From: Lasiosphaeria ovina
Lineage: Eukaryota > Ascomycota > Sordariomycetes > Sordariales > Lasiosphaeriaceae
Length of the DNA: 64,000 bases
NCBI GenBank assembly: GCA_033439765.1
Contig: JAULSN010000004.1
Location: 568,001 to 632,000, forward strand
Direction: 5' to 3'
Shown here: positions 32,251 to 41,273 of the stretch, piece after piece
How the letters are laid out: every line of letters begins with the position of its first letter
Position numbering within the stretch: position 1 is the first letter of the stretch
Notes under the pieces: generated by a model
Database searches by the model: none
Told to the model about the DNA's origin: nothing
What the model saw: the letters and a program-made list of their open reading frames with translations, nothing else
Translations under genes and position numbers: made by a program

Positions 32251-32334
32251 TATTACGGATCCCTGAAGAAATGCACCGGGGTGGAGCACGCCCAGTTCGG
32301 GTTCAGCTAATAGGGCAGCAGGGATCATGGGAAG

Positions 32335-32935
32335 GTCTGTCCCGGAGTTCCGGTACGGGACCTCGGGACCACGCCGTTGGACCGGGTGCCGTGGTCGGGA
32401 CTCGGGATCCCGGGCCCTATTGATTGGCTCCCCTAGATAGATATATACGATGACCGTAGCCACGGTCTTAGATAGAGCTTGCTTGGTTCCTCAAGCAAGC
32501 AATACACATTCACTGCTGTTAAAGTATGGCTAGTTACTAGGGTTGTCGGGTCCTGAGGTGCAGGGCACTGCAGTAGCTGTGTTGGAGTTGTGAGTGTTGT
32601 GGCCGTTATGTGGGTGCTGAGGGCGCTATACCTAGATTGTTTACTTTGCCCCACAGCACCTTCTCGAAACCCCTATACGTCTTGGCACACGTAAGATAAG
32701 CCCACTAGAAGACTGTAGAATACAGAGCTGTTTACGGAGCCTGTGGGTCTCTAGAACCTTCTAGAGAGCCCACCTTAGGTCTATATAGACCTATCCTTTC
32801 CCTTAGATAGATTTCCTTCCAAGCAAGCAAGCATTGCACTCACCACTCTTTGTACTATACTTCTATAATACAACTCCTCTCCGTCTTCTTCAGCACCCAC
32901 AGTTGGTCCCGAAGACCCTGACTGCAGGGCAGAGT
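32335..32935 (+). mobile_element. Nested LTR-like fragments
   Basis: GC-rich start (TGTCCCGGAGTTCC) followed by a CCTATTGATTGGCTCC block, a TAGATAGATATATA TATA-like box and repeated GCAAGCAAGCA tracts, in the same layout as the reverse complement of the LTR at 40851-41273. A second TAGATAGAT...AAGCAAGCAAGCA unit at 32790-32840 suggests at least two overlapping LTR pieces. No gag or pol reading frame is present. Ends are uncertain. Confidence 0.45.
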
Positions 32936-33010
32936 CCCCTACAGCCTACGAGGTAGACTGCTGAGCAGAGTCCTCACAGTCTGAGTGGCAGGCCTGTAGC
33001 AGAGTTCTGG

Positions 33011-33133
33011 CTCATGCGCCGCGACAAAAAGCAGAGGGACGCCATAGACCAGGACGAGGTCGCGAACAAATACACGCCCGCCGAGCTCGGCGAGATGGGC
33101 GAGAACTCGCCACTGTTCCGGTATCAGCTGTAA
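33011..33133 (+). pseudogene. C-terminal tail of an MFS permease (allantoate permease-like)
   Basis: A 40-codon GC-rich frame ends in TAA with RRDKKQRDAI at its start and NSPLFRYQL at its end. That arrangement (basic RRxNKxRD, acidic linker, DxxNPxFRYxL stop) is characteristic of the cytosolic tail of Dal5/anion:cation-symporter-type transporters. The sequence upstream is LTR-like, so the rest of the gene is absent. Confidence 0.45.
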
Positions 33134-33559
33134 CTGGCGTGTGGAGATGACGATGAGAAATTTATTGATGAAAGTGTGGCTGTACAGTTGCCAGTTGCAG
33201 GGCCATTGTCCACCACTTATATGCGTAGAACCTCATACATGTCGGGCATCTCCAGCCGGCTATCCCAGTCGACTTTGGGCTGGTGTCGGACCTGAAGCAG
33301 ACGCTCCGCTACGAAATTTATCTTGCGGAATGGAGGGGCAGGCAATTGTGACTTGAATATCAGCTGTCGAAAAAATCAGATTGTTTACTATCTTACACAT
33401 GGGTGATCGTTGTCTGCCTCCCCAATGCCATTGCCTCCCCACCGCCATTAAGTACCCCCCTCCAAAGTTCTGCATGGCCTCTTTCCCAACCATCTGTAGT
33501 GACGCCCTGGTATACCAGTTAGTAAGGTGTGTGAATAATTGCTTAGGATATAGCTACCT
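33134..33559. other. Intergenic, no gene supported
   Basis: No motif-bearing frame; 3' flank of the minus-strand gene ending at 33560. Confidence 0.4.
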
Positions 33560-34390
33560 TTACTGCCCCGGGATGATGGCGTATGTGCGGGCTGGTTGCG
33601 CCCGGTTCATACGGCTTGCGTCTGCGAAGAGCTGGTTCATGGCGGACACACGGGCTTGGCAGGTCTCTACCTGCACGAGCCTCGATGCGCTGATTGACGG
33701 CATCGAGGCAAGGCCGACTGGGCGGTCTCCCTGGGGCACGGAGGTGCCGTTCTCCGTCGATGACATCCTCATATCAAAGAGGAGCCGAGATCGGGCCCAG
33801 TATACCCCCAAGTCGTAATTATAGTCTCCCACTCGTTTGGCCTCCTGCTCGTCGAAGTTTGCCATGCAATCGAAATATACCTGCGCCATGGTCATTCCAG
33901 GCGCCAGCTGCACAAACTTATCGCTTGCGGCGGATCCCTTGACGTCGCACACGACGAAGCTCATACCGAAATGTGTCCAGTTGAGGTTTGGCTTGAGAAA
34001 CGCGTTGGCTCCTCTCGTCCGATGTGGCTTCGGGCTTGGGGCTGCGTTCTCGTCGTTTCTCTTTCTCTTTGTTGGTGTCGCCGGGCCGGGGAGGTTCTCG
34101 GACCATGTGCCGATCTTTATCATTGACTCTGTGGCCTGGCGGGGTCGGAGCACTGGTTCTCTAAAGGTGCAGTTCGTGTGCCAGCCCCTCGCAAAGACGG
34201 CATTCCATAGGCCCTTGCGGGACGCGTCGTTAGGTTTCTCCCCTGTCTTATTGGCCTCGCCGGTCATGCCGATGATATCGTCGCACATGGTAAGTTGGCT
34301 CGGCGTGAGCTCGCTCGTCTTGCTCAGCTGCCGCTCAATACCTGAATGGTATTGAGTGGACGGGGGGAGGTCGGAATTCACTCCTAGCAT
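33560..34390 (-). CDS. Hypothetical protein with NLS-like basic segment
   Basis: Open for 276 codons from ATG 34390. The frame continues upstream through QTDLPYTHKIVIHVFT to a CTCTAG acceptor-like site near 34441, so an additional 5' exon is likely and the true start may lie further right. Visible features: a classical basic segment TPTKRKRNDENAAPSPKPHR (residues ~104-123), then a well-structured-looking region (WTHFGMSFVVCDVKG... QVYFDCMANFDEQEAKRV). No known domain, signal peptide or membrane span. It lies head-to-tail behind the trypsin-like gene (34799-36562), same strand, ~400 nt apart, which suggests a functional or inherited pair. Confidence 0.5.
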   Translation of the reverse strand: MLGVNSDLPPSTQYHSGIERQLSKTSELTPSQLTMCDDIIGMTGEANKTGEKPNDASRKGLWNAVFARGWHTNCTFREPVLRPRQATESMIKIGTWSENLPGPATPTKRKRNDENAAPSPKPHRTRGANAFLKPNLNWTHFGMSFVVCDVKGSAASDKFVQLAPGMTMAQVYFDCMANFDEQEAKRVGDYNYDLGVYWARSRLLFDMRMSSTENGTSVPQGDRPVGLASMPSISASRLVQVETCQARVSAMNQLFADASRMNRAQPARTYAIIPGQ

Positions 34391-34727
34391 TGTGAAGACG
34401 TGGATGACGATCTTGTGGGTGTAGGGGAGATCGGTCTGCTAGAGAAAGAAATGCTTTGGGCAACTCGTAGAAAAATGATACTATTCTGCAACGACCGGAA
34501 GTTCGGAAGAGATTAGGAGCTGCGCGACGAGGAGAAGAGGAGGAGGTATTTCGTGCAAATGGTAAAAGTGGAAGAAATTCAAGAAGTGTGTGGCAAGTGT
34601 GGCCTTGGGGAGCACACAATTTGCAGCAATTTTCACAATAGGAAGGCTCGTTTGGTCAATAGCAAAACTCTCGATTACGCGCCTTCCTTCTCAAATCAAG
34701 GCCCAATTGAACATTCTGGAGCTTTCC

Positions 34728-34775
34728 CCGGGGTCAGAATTTTTTTCCCCGGGGTCAGAATTTTTTCCCCCGGGG
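34728..34775. repeat. Short tandem repeat (~21 bp, 2.5 copies)
   Basis: CCCCGGGGTCAGAATTTTTT occurs twice in tandem and a third, partial CCCCCGGGGCCG follows. Each unit contains a CCCCGGGG palindrome. It lies just behind the stop codon of the trypsin-like gene. Confidence 0.75.
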
Positions 34776-34798
34776 CCGCCCTGGGGTCGCGTGCGGGA

Positions 34799-36562
34799 TC
34801 AAGCTGTCGATGGCGTGCGACCCACACTTCTTCCTTCACTTCTCAGGCCTTCTCGGCGCGGTGTGTTGATGACCGGGGCAGCATTGCCCGGCACGATGTT
34901 GTCCATGGGCTCCTGCCCTGGCACCGGAACCACGCTCCAACCGTCTTCGATGACGGGGTCAAACGCGTCCGCGTATATCAAGTAGTCCGATGCCGCAGTT
35001 CTGTTTTTCGGCGTAAGGTCTGCGTAGTGAAAGATCCCACAGACCTCGCCGCATTCCAGAACCTCCTTTCTGGTCAAATTTCCCTGCCCCTTCCGGCACC
35101 GCACCAAGACCGAGCCGCAGGCGCTACTACGGATGAACGGTCTTGTGGTAAGTACTGGATCGCTTGTGCCGCATACGCCCTGCTTCGCAGCAATATATAT
35201 GACATTTGGGTCTGGGAGGAGAGAGTAGTTATCGTTAGGGGGGATGACTTCGGACTCATTATGCTTCTCGAGCTGCCACCTTGCGCCGAGTGAGCGGAGT
35301 GTCTGCGCGCCTGTTGTGTAGCCGTCAATGACAAATGAGTCGTTCAAGTGAATTGCTGAGCTGTGGACCAGGCGTTTGGCAACTGTAGGAATATTGAGAA
35401 ATCGGTTCTCGAAGCGATTCCCCCCATGTAACGAAGCCAGGGCGATATCCGTGCAGCCTACCCGTGTCACGACGCGTCCGACCTCGGTTCCGGCCTCGCC
35501 CTGGATGATGCGGAATACTCGTTTTGCCTCGTCAGTATCCTGACCGAACAATCCCGGATATGCCGCGTCGTGATCCTCCCAACAGTGCCACGAGCACGTC
35601 AATCGCGTCTCGGTGCCTTTCCGTAAAAGTATGCCGGCAGTGACGTAGCCGTAGGTTTCCCCGGCCTTGTTGCTCGACGATATCATCGAGCCGGGGTAAA
35701 ACATCCCTTCCTTTGCGACGTAGTCGGTATCGTCTACGACGCGGTCGTCTTCCTGGACCTGGGGCTTGGGGTTGATGGCTCGCCGGCGCCTTGGTGTATT
35801 TGGAAGCGGGCCGTTGTTATATGCCAGAACAAATGGTGCTCTCTCGATTGCTTCCGGGTATGCGAGCAGACGCTCGCGGAATGAATTGTCATCCATACAT
35901 GGGAACTCGATGATGACGCAGTCCATCACGAAAGTGATAGCCTTACAGTCCGGGAAGAGGTGCGCGAGTCTTAGGATTGCGTCGTTGGTCGGGATACGAC
36001 CTCGCTCAAATCCATCGAGAAATCCTGGTTCAACCTCCATGTCTTCCTCACCGAGCCCAAATTCGCCAATGGCTGGCATGAAGTATGTATCGTTGATAGG
36101 TCGCCAAATCGCGATGAAACCTCCGATCAACTCCGGGAGCCTCCCCTTGGGTAAGTCGGGCTTGCACCCGACTACCGCCCAAATCCCAGCAATGTGCAAG
36201 TGTACGGCGTTAAATTCGCGTGCGAGGTAGTCGCGGGTAGTGCGGAACTGGTCGGGGGTGGCGTTTCGGACCAAGATGGTACCGTCGTCGCCCTGGAATG
36301 AGATTCCGATGGGGTCTAGGGCGTCCTCGTGCCCACCAACATACGGCTCGTCGCATATGGGGGTTTCCTCCATTGGGAGATTGATAGGGGCGGCGACGGG
36401 TGTGTCGTTGCTACGGTAGCGACGGTGTTCTGACAAAAACTTCAGGCGAGAATGGGAGGGGAACAGCATGGATAAAGATACTGAGCGTTGGTGTGCGGGG
36501 GCGACTCGGTTCATAACGGCGGTGCGACTGACTCGGAGACTTGGGTGACTCAATGATGGCAT
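34799..36562 (-). CDS. Hypothetical protein with trypsin-like His-Asp-Cys/Ser pattern
   Basis: ATG at 36562 gives 587 aa, single exon. The first ~50 residues are Ser/Arg-rich without acidic residues, like a mitochondrial presequence. Residues ~85-255 form an N-terminal domain I do not recognise (GRLPELIGGFIAIWRP, ERGRIPTNDAILRLAHLFP). A linker with RRRR follows. Residues ~300-515 have the order expected of a chymotrypsin fold: TCSWHCW (His ~326), GCTDIALASL (Asp ~372), GVCGTSDPV and SSACGSVLVR (~479-488), where GxSG-like spacing carries Cys instead of Ser. The fold assignment is inferred from these short motifs. A fragment of a paralogue lies in inverted orientation at 36892. Function unknown; protease or inactive protease-like scaffold are both possible. 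Confidence 0.55.
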   Translation of the reverse strand: MPSLSHPSLRVSRTAVMNRVAPAHQRSVSLSMLFPSHSRLKFLSEHRRYRSNDTPVAAPINLPMEETPICDEPYVGGHEDALDPIGISFQGDDGTILVRNATPDQFRTTRDYLAREFNAVHLHIAGIWAVVGCKPDLPKGRLPELIGGFIAIWRPINDTYFMPAIGEFGLGEEDMEVEPGFLDGFERGRIPTNDAILRLAHLFPDCKAITFVMDCVIIEFPCMDDNSFRERLLAYPEAIERAPFVLAYNNGPLPNTPRRRRAINPKPQVQEDDRVVDDTDYVAKEGMFYPGSMISSSNKAGETYGYVTAGILLRKGTETRLTCSWHCWEDHDAAYPGLFGQDTDEAKRVFRIIQGEAGTEVGRVVTRVGCTDIALASLHGGNRFENRFLNIPTVAKRLVHSSAIHLNDSFVIDGYTTGAQTLRSLGARWQLEKHNESEVIPPNDNYSLLPDPNVIYIAAKQGVCGTSDPVLTTRPFIRSSACGSVLVRCRKGQGNLTRKEVLECGEVCGIFHYADLTPKNRTAASDYLIYADAFDPVIEDGWSVVPVPGQEPMDNIVPGNAAPVINTPRREGLRSEGRSVGRTPSTA

Positions 36563-36891
36563 GACGAGATGGCTTGGAGCTTGGTGGAATGTCCGAAGTT
36601 TGCTGCCCAAGCTCGGCACGTCTTCAAACCTTACCTACCTAGACATCGCGACTGCCTGGTGGAGTTTTTAATATGGAAGGGGCTTGCCTCCTTTCCTCTC
36701 GGCAGCCTCCTGTGCGACCGTATTTGCTCCTGCTTCTCCTGCGTCTTTTGCGCACAGATCACCGTTCCCTCTCCCATGGTCGAGTCGTTGAGTCATTGAG
36801 TCGGTGGGACGCCCGTCATCAGCCAAATATAAATGTCGCCCACGACACTTTCTTGCCAGAGCACCTTCCCTACCACCTCACCCCAACAACA

Positions 36892-37200
36892 TGGCCGCTC
36901 CAACCGACCTTGTAATGGGGGAAAGCCCCAGCGACGACGAGCTATATGATGATGAGCACGAGGACGTCATGGACCATAGTGACTTTGTTGCAACCATTGG
37001 CGAGGCTAGGTTGGGCGAGGAAGCCATTGTCGTCGAGCAATCCCTGGTCAATGGGTCCGAGCGAGGCCGTATCCCATCCAGGGACGCAAAGCAATTCCCC
37101 GACTGCAAGGCCATCACGTACCTGATGGATCGCGTCGTGACCCAACTCCCTCTGATGGACGACGACAAGTTCCGCAGATGCTGGGACTCGGGCAGGAACA
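36892..37200 (+). pseudogene. Partial paralogue of the trypsin-like gene's N-terminal domain
   Basis: ATG 36892 (MAAPTDLVMGESPSDDELYD) leads into GEARLGEEAIVVEQS, ERGRIPSRDA and FPDCKAITYLMDRVV, which align with GEFGLGEEDMEVEPG, ERGRIPTNDA and FPDCKAITFVMDCVI of the gene at 34799-36562. Homology stops at ~37180. The frame then runs out of family sequence and into an unrelated kinase-like remnant. The two paralogues are arranged head to head, 330 nt apart. A transcribed fusion is possible but unlikely to be functional. Confidence 0.6.
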
Positions 37201-37221
37201 CTATGCTGGTCCTCGTCGCAA

Positions 37222-38260
37222 CTGAACCCCAAAAACTGCATCAGCAGCCCATACAAGCCGGTCAGCTCTGCATGGCGCGTAGGCGGGGTCGACATGGACG
37301 AGAGCCGCTTCCATGCCTTGCCCGCCTTTGCCGTGGGGAAGCCGCCGCTGCACATCGACGTCCGCATTCCCGACCACCGGGACCTTACATCATAGGCCGG
37401 CCCCGGTGGGTCGTCACCAAGTAGTGTAGGTTCGGTGGAAAGGCCGGGGTCTGCGGCTTTCTTCTCGACTACTATCCCCTCGGCACGCTCAGCGAGGCCC
37501 TTTTGGAAGACGCCGGAACGCTTTCATCATCCTCCGGCCGGGGCTGACGGGCAGCAGCGTCATGTGGTCCTCATCGACTTTGAGCAGCGGACGGGACAGG
37601 CCGGCTGGAACGCGCCCGAGATCCAGCACGTCCACGTGCTCGAGCTGCTCGCATCCTGGACAGCCCTCTCATATCGCTACACAGCCCTCCTGCGCAGACA
37701 CATGCCATCCTGGCAGCCGCTAGGCTCCTCCTCGACCCGACGCTACGGAGCCGGGGGCGCACACGGTACGACCCAACACCAACGATATGACGTTGACGGT
37801 TTCAGCGCGCCGTGGTTCGTCCTGACGCATGCCGAGAAGGAGGCGGCCATGGTATTCTCGCTAGGCAAGGTGCTCTGGTGCACCTGGGAGTGTGTGGGTT
37901 CCGTCGACGGTACCTTCCTTCAGCGCCGGCGTCTTCATGTCGCCGCCGCCGACGCCGAGCGAAGCGTGCGGTGGGGGGCTGGAATTCGGTGAATTTCGGC
38001 TCACGCCGCGCGAGATGCGAGGGCTGATCCGGCGGTGCACAGCGGGCGCACCAGAATGGGCGGGGCGCAGGGTGCGGGAGCCGGTTTTTGGGACGGCTGA
38101 GGAGATGGAAGAGGCGGCGGGCGGGCGGCGACGTGGTGGGCGGAGGAGGTGCGCCGGAGCGAGGTGTATTTCGAGGGCAGGATACGAGGAGAGAGCACCG
38201 AGGTGGGGAGCCAGGCGGGTTTGCGGCCAAGCCTGTCGGAGGTCTTGGATTCGATCCGGC
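37222..38260 (+). pseudogene. Fungal protein kinase-like gene, multiply frameshifted
   Basis: Pieces in at least three frames follow each other in the order of a kinase C-lobe: 37222-37395 (SAWRVGGVDMDESRFHALPA), ~37434-37548 (GVCGFLLDYYPLGTLSEALL, hinge-like), 37559-37900 (HVVLIDFEQR as a DFG-like motif, then NAPEIQHVHVLELL as an APE-like motif, later GKVLWCTWE) and ~37985-38080 (FRLTPREMRGLIRRCTAGAP). This fits the uncharacterised fungal kinase-like family with DFEQR and RRCTAGAPEW hallmarks. Stops at 37393 and ~37546 and the frame changes make it non-functional. GC-rich and not RIP-mutated, so decay was by indels. Confidence 0.6.
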
Positions 38261-38819
38261 AGTTTGAAGATGGCCTTGGATGAACGTTTGCTTGCAAATC
38301 TGCCAAGGAGGAATGTCTGGTGCATCCCATTTCGAAGGCTACGTTGGGGCCACAAGTAGATAAATCCTACATCTTCCATTCTTGATCGAAAAGCTTCGAG
38401 ATAAAAAAGAGATCGTTGCCAACGTCGTCGTTCCGTCGGATCTCGGCGATCAGAGACGCTAGATAAGGGGTAGGTGGGAAAAAGTCAGAGACAGCCAAAC
38501 AAGTGAAACAAACCGGACTTGGTATTTTCTTCACCTCTCCTTTTCATTTCATCCGACGTCCACAAAAGAAATTCCTTCTCAGCATCGCTCAGCTCGGTCG
38601 AGGCAAGGCCCCCAGACCTGTTTTTCTTTTCCGTAGCACAATCAAGATATGCTCAGGAGAGCCATCATCCACGCAGCATGAGAACATTTGATTTCAGGGG
38701 TTTCCTGACCGAACCGGATGCCTGAAATCCAGGACTAAAATCTTCAATTTCATTTTTACGCTTGCCTTTGCTACATCATTTGGCAAAACCTTAGTCGATA
38801 GAGGTTTCAAGTCGTTGGC
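38261..38819. other. Intergenic, no gene supported
   Basis: Flank of the kinase remnant; only short open frames. Confidence 0.4.
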
Positions 38820-38945
38820 TGTGACAAGGGGGGCAATTGCAGGCGCTGTAATTGCAGCTTGGAACAGAATGTGGCCCTGTGGGCACTGAACAAATCTATT
38901 CTGAATCACAATAATTGACTATGGCCTCGAAGGTCCTTGTCCTTC
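38820..38945 (+). repeat. Dispersed repeat, copy 1 (partner at 40249)
   Basis: Shares TGTGACAAGG, a CTGTAAT..CAGxxCTTGGAAC block and AATAATTGACTATGGC in order with 40249-40338 (AATAATTGACTGTGATCTC there). Divergence is mostly transitions plus indels. Confidence 0.5.
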
Positions 38946-39059
38946 TTAATCCTTCTGGGCCAGATGTGTCTATCTAAATACTGAGGTCCTCCTGGGGACC
39001 GAAGTTCTCTATCATTCTATGGCTCCGAATGATGACTTGTGGGCGCTCACGGGCGCGAT

Positions 39060-39140
39060 CTTTCCTGGAGCTCGTGGCTCGGTACGGTTCAATTGGCGCA
39101 CTCAAGGTTCGTGGGTTCGAACCTTGATAAGCTCATCGAG
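39060..39140 (+). repeat. tRNA-like/SINE-like fragment
   Basis: GGTTCAATTGG resembles a tRNA D-arm, and a perfect B-box-like GGGTTCGAACC occurs at 39112-39122. There is no room for an anticodon arm between them and no acceptor stem, so this is not a tRNA gene. Confidence 0.35.
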
Positions 39141-40248
39141 ATTCAGGGGGCCATGGAGCCATTCTGGCCATCTCTGGGTGTCAGGGGCGTTCAGCGTATT
39201 GCGCCAGCCGTTTAACGTTAGCGAGTTTTAAGGAGTTGCCTTTCCGTTGCTCAGTGACTGATCACTTCTGCCAAGACTGAGCGACTTCTGATAGGTTGTC
39301 CACACAGTGCCATCCCCCCCTTTTTTACTGTTGGTTTACACTGTTCTTCTAACGGGAATACGTTGGTCCGTGTCGACCCGACTGGCGGCCTGCAGGTCGT
39401 CACAATAATATCTATAGAAAACCTAATAGGAATATAGATATTATTTCTATCAGTATTAGAAAGCTGCTGATAAACTAAGGTTTTTCCACGTATAAAGGGT
39501 TGTTTCAGCTTAACTTTCTAGTTACTAGGTGATGTACCTCCGCTAACTGCTATATTGAGGTAGTATCCCTTCGATCGTCGACTAACTCAATGAGTCGTTT
39601 CGGAGCAAACCCTGGGGTTGCCTGTAGGTATTGGCATCCATTGTGTATGTCCAAGTAGATGCGAAGCTAATATCGCCACAGCTCTGGACTCTCTGACGTG
39701 CATGTGCCTTCCACTCTCATGCGGTCATTGTTGTCTTGCAAGTATTTTCCTGCCACGGCGCTTGGTACCAGGAGAAATTTCTTCCTCTTATATATATGCC
39801 AAGGGCCCCTGCTTCCGAGGGTAGTCTTCAACAGATATGTATCGGAGGGGTTGCCATGTTCATACCATACGCTGAATGAAGCAGCCCACGATTCGCGATG
39901 CCAACTCTCCGGTAAGGAACCAAGTGCTATGGACGCCATCAAACCCCACTAAGGTTCTGGGGGCAACCGAGATTTGACCTGCCTCAGCCATTCGTCAAAC
40001 ATATTATAGTCGTTGTGAGCTTTCTCCTCCCCTCTCTCTAGTGTCGTTGATCGATACAGTGAGCGACAGACAAAGCAACCCTAGATAATCGAGCGGAGGA
40101 AGTCACAATAGGTGGGATAAATTTGCCAATTTCCTAGAGGGACGCTTGTGCCATACCACATCTCCTTATCGTATCTCGAATGCCGGGGGGTTGCCTCCGT
40201 GAAAAGGGCTTGAAGGGCAGTTTTGCATAGTTGACAAAGCATCCTAGG
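39141..40248. other. Gene-poor stretch
   Basis: AT-rich (39400-39560) and mixed DNA. No supported gene. A few 60-90-codon frames overlap on both strands. Confidence 0.4.
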
Positions 40249-40338
40249 TGTGACAAGGGCTGTAATACAGGGCTTGGAACGATGGAAAGTTGTGTTCAAA
40301 TCAACTAATAATTGACTGTGATCTCAAAGGTCTTGTTG
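40249..40338 (+). repeat. Dispersed repeat, copy 2 (partner at 38820)
   Basis: Second copy of the unit described at 38820-38945; it is followed by the inverted SINE-like element at 40395. Confidence 0.5.
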
Positions 40339-40394
40339 AAGGAGAGAGAACAGGAGGAAATTCTACTCTAGGCTCCTCTTCGACCTAGGCAATC

Positions 40395-40620
40395 TAGGTG
40401 GTCCGAGCCTTTTGGCTTGGCCACTTCTGGAATAGCTTCAGCGCTTCGTGGTCCTGGTTGATCCAGTGGCCACGCCAAGATGTGATGTTGGCCTGGTTTG
40501 AACCAAAGACCTCCTTGCCACGATGCGACAATGCCCAGCAGGCCTGGGCGGGCCAAATGAGCCATTCTCCCTGGTCCAGTTGTGTGCGTGTTAGACTGGG
40601 TGTCTTAATCCCAAGATCAC
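40395..40620 (-). repeat. SINE-like element with Pol III A and B boxes
   Basis: On the minus strand an A-box-like TGGCTCATTTGG (40564-40553) precedes a B-box-like GGTTCAAACC (40504-40495) by ~50 nt, the spacing seen in tRNA-derived SINEs. Secondary structure of a true tRNA is not preserved. Confidence 0.45.
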
Positions 40621-40850
40621 TTAAAATAAAGAAGTGAGAGAAATAGCGAGTTACCGGTTGCCAAATCAGCGCCTGTAGAACGCAGCAGATAGATAAAATT
40701 GCCACAAATTGAAGTGAGGGGGAAAAGGAAAGTCTGTAGGCGGGATTCCTTGGGTGATTTCCTGTAGGGCAGCAATGCTAACTAAGCCCAGTGTCAAGTG
40801 TCAAGTATATTATCCACCATTGGTCCGCTTTCGGCATACCATCATTGGCG

Positions 40851-41273
40851 TGTTACAACCTGTACCCGAAGAGGTGCAGACTGCAAGGCAGAACGCCTGG
40901 GGTATTGACAGTGTGGAACAAGGGGTGCACGCAAGTAACGACAGCGGGGGTCACTGTCACAACGGGTTGTTCTGAAAAGAGCTTCGTAGAAGATTGTAGA
41001 CAATGAATATATAATTGCTTGCGTGAGGAACAAGAGCCAGTTCCTCACAACGGGCACAAGTGTCCTGACTATATAGATGTCTTATCTCTGCGGTGTGCCA
41101 GGACCCGTGGACCCGACGTCCCGAGCCTTTCGGGCTCGGGGCCCCGGGACCTCGGGTCCATCCTGATTGGCTACATAGGGGCTTGTGGGTCGTTGCACCC
41201 CTGGCCCAATGATTGGCCCGGCATTGTTGCCTCGGGCCACAGCGGCCCGATGTCATGACCGCGAGTCGTGACA
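40851..41273 (-). mobile_element. Solo LTR of a retrotransposon
   Basis: A 423-bp unit bounded by TGTTAC and GTGACA (imperfect terminal inverted repeats, TG...CA). Read on the minus strand it starts TGTCACGACTCGC, contains a CATCTATATAG TATA-like box, a GCAAGCAAT tract and a polypyrimidine-rich end, matching the layout of the LTR-like DNA at 32335. Flanking pentamers (TGGCG and CGAGG) do not match, so the target-site duplication is lost or the boundary is slightly off. No internal retroelement sequence is adjacent. Confidence 0.6.

Noticed and set aside
39060..39140. Possible tRNA gene with a perfect B box
   Set aside because: Too short between the D-arm-like and T-arm-like parts for an anticodon arm.
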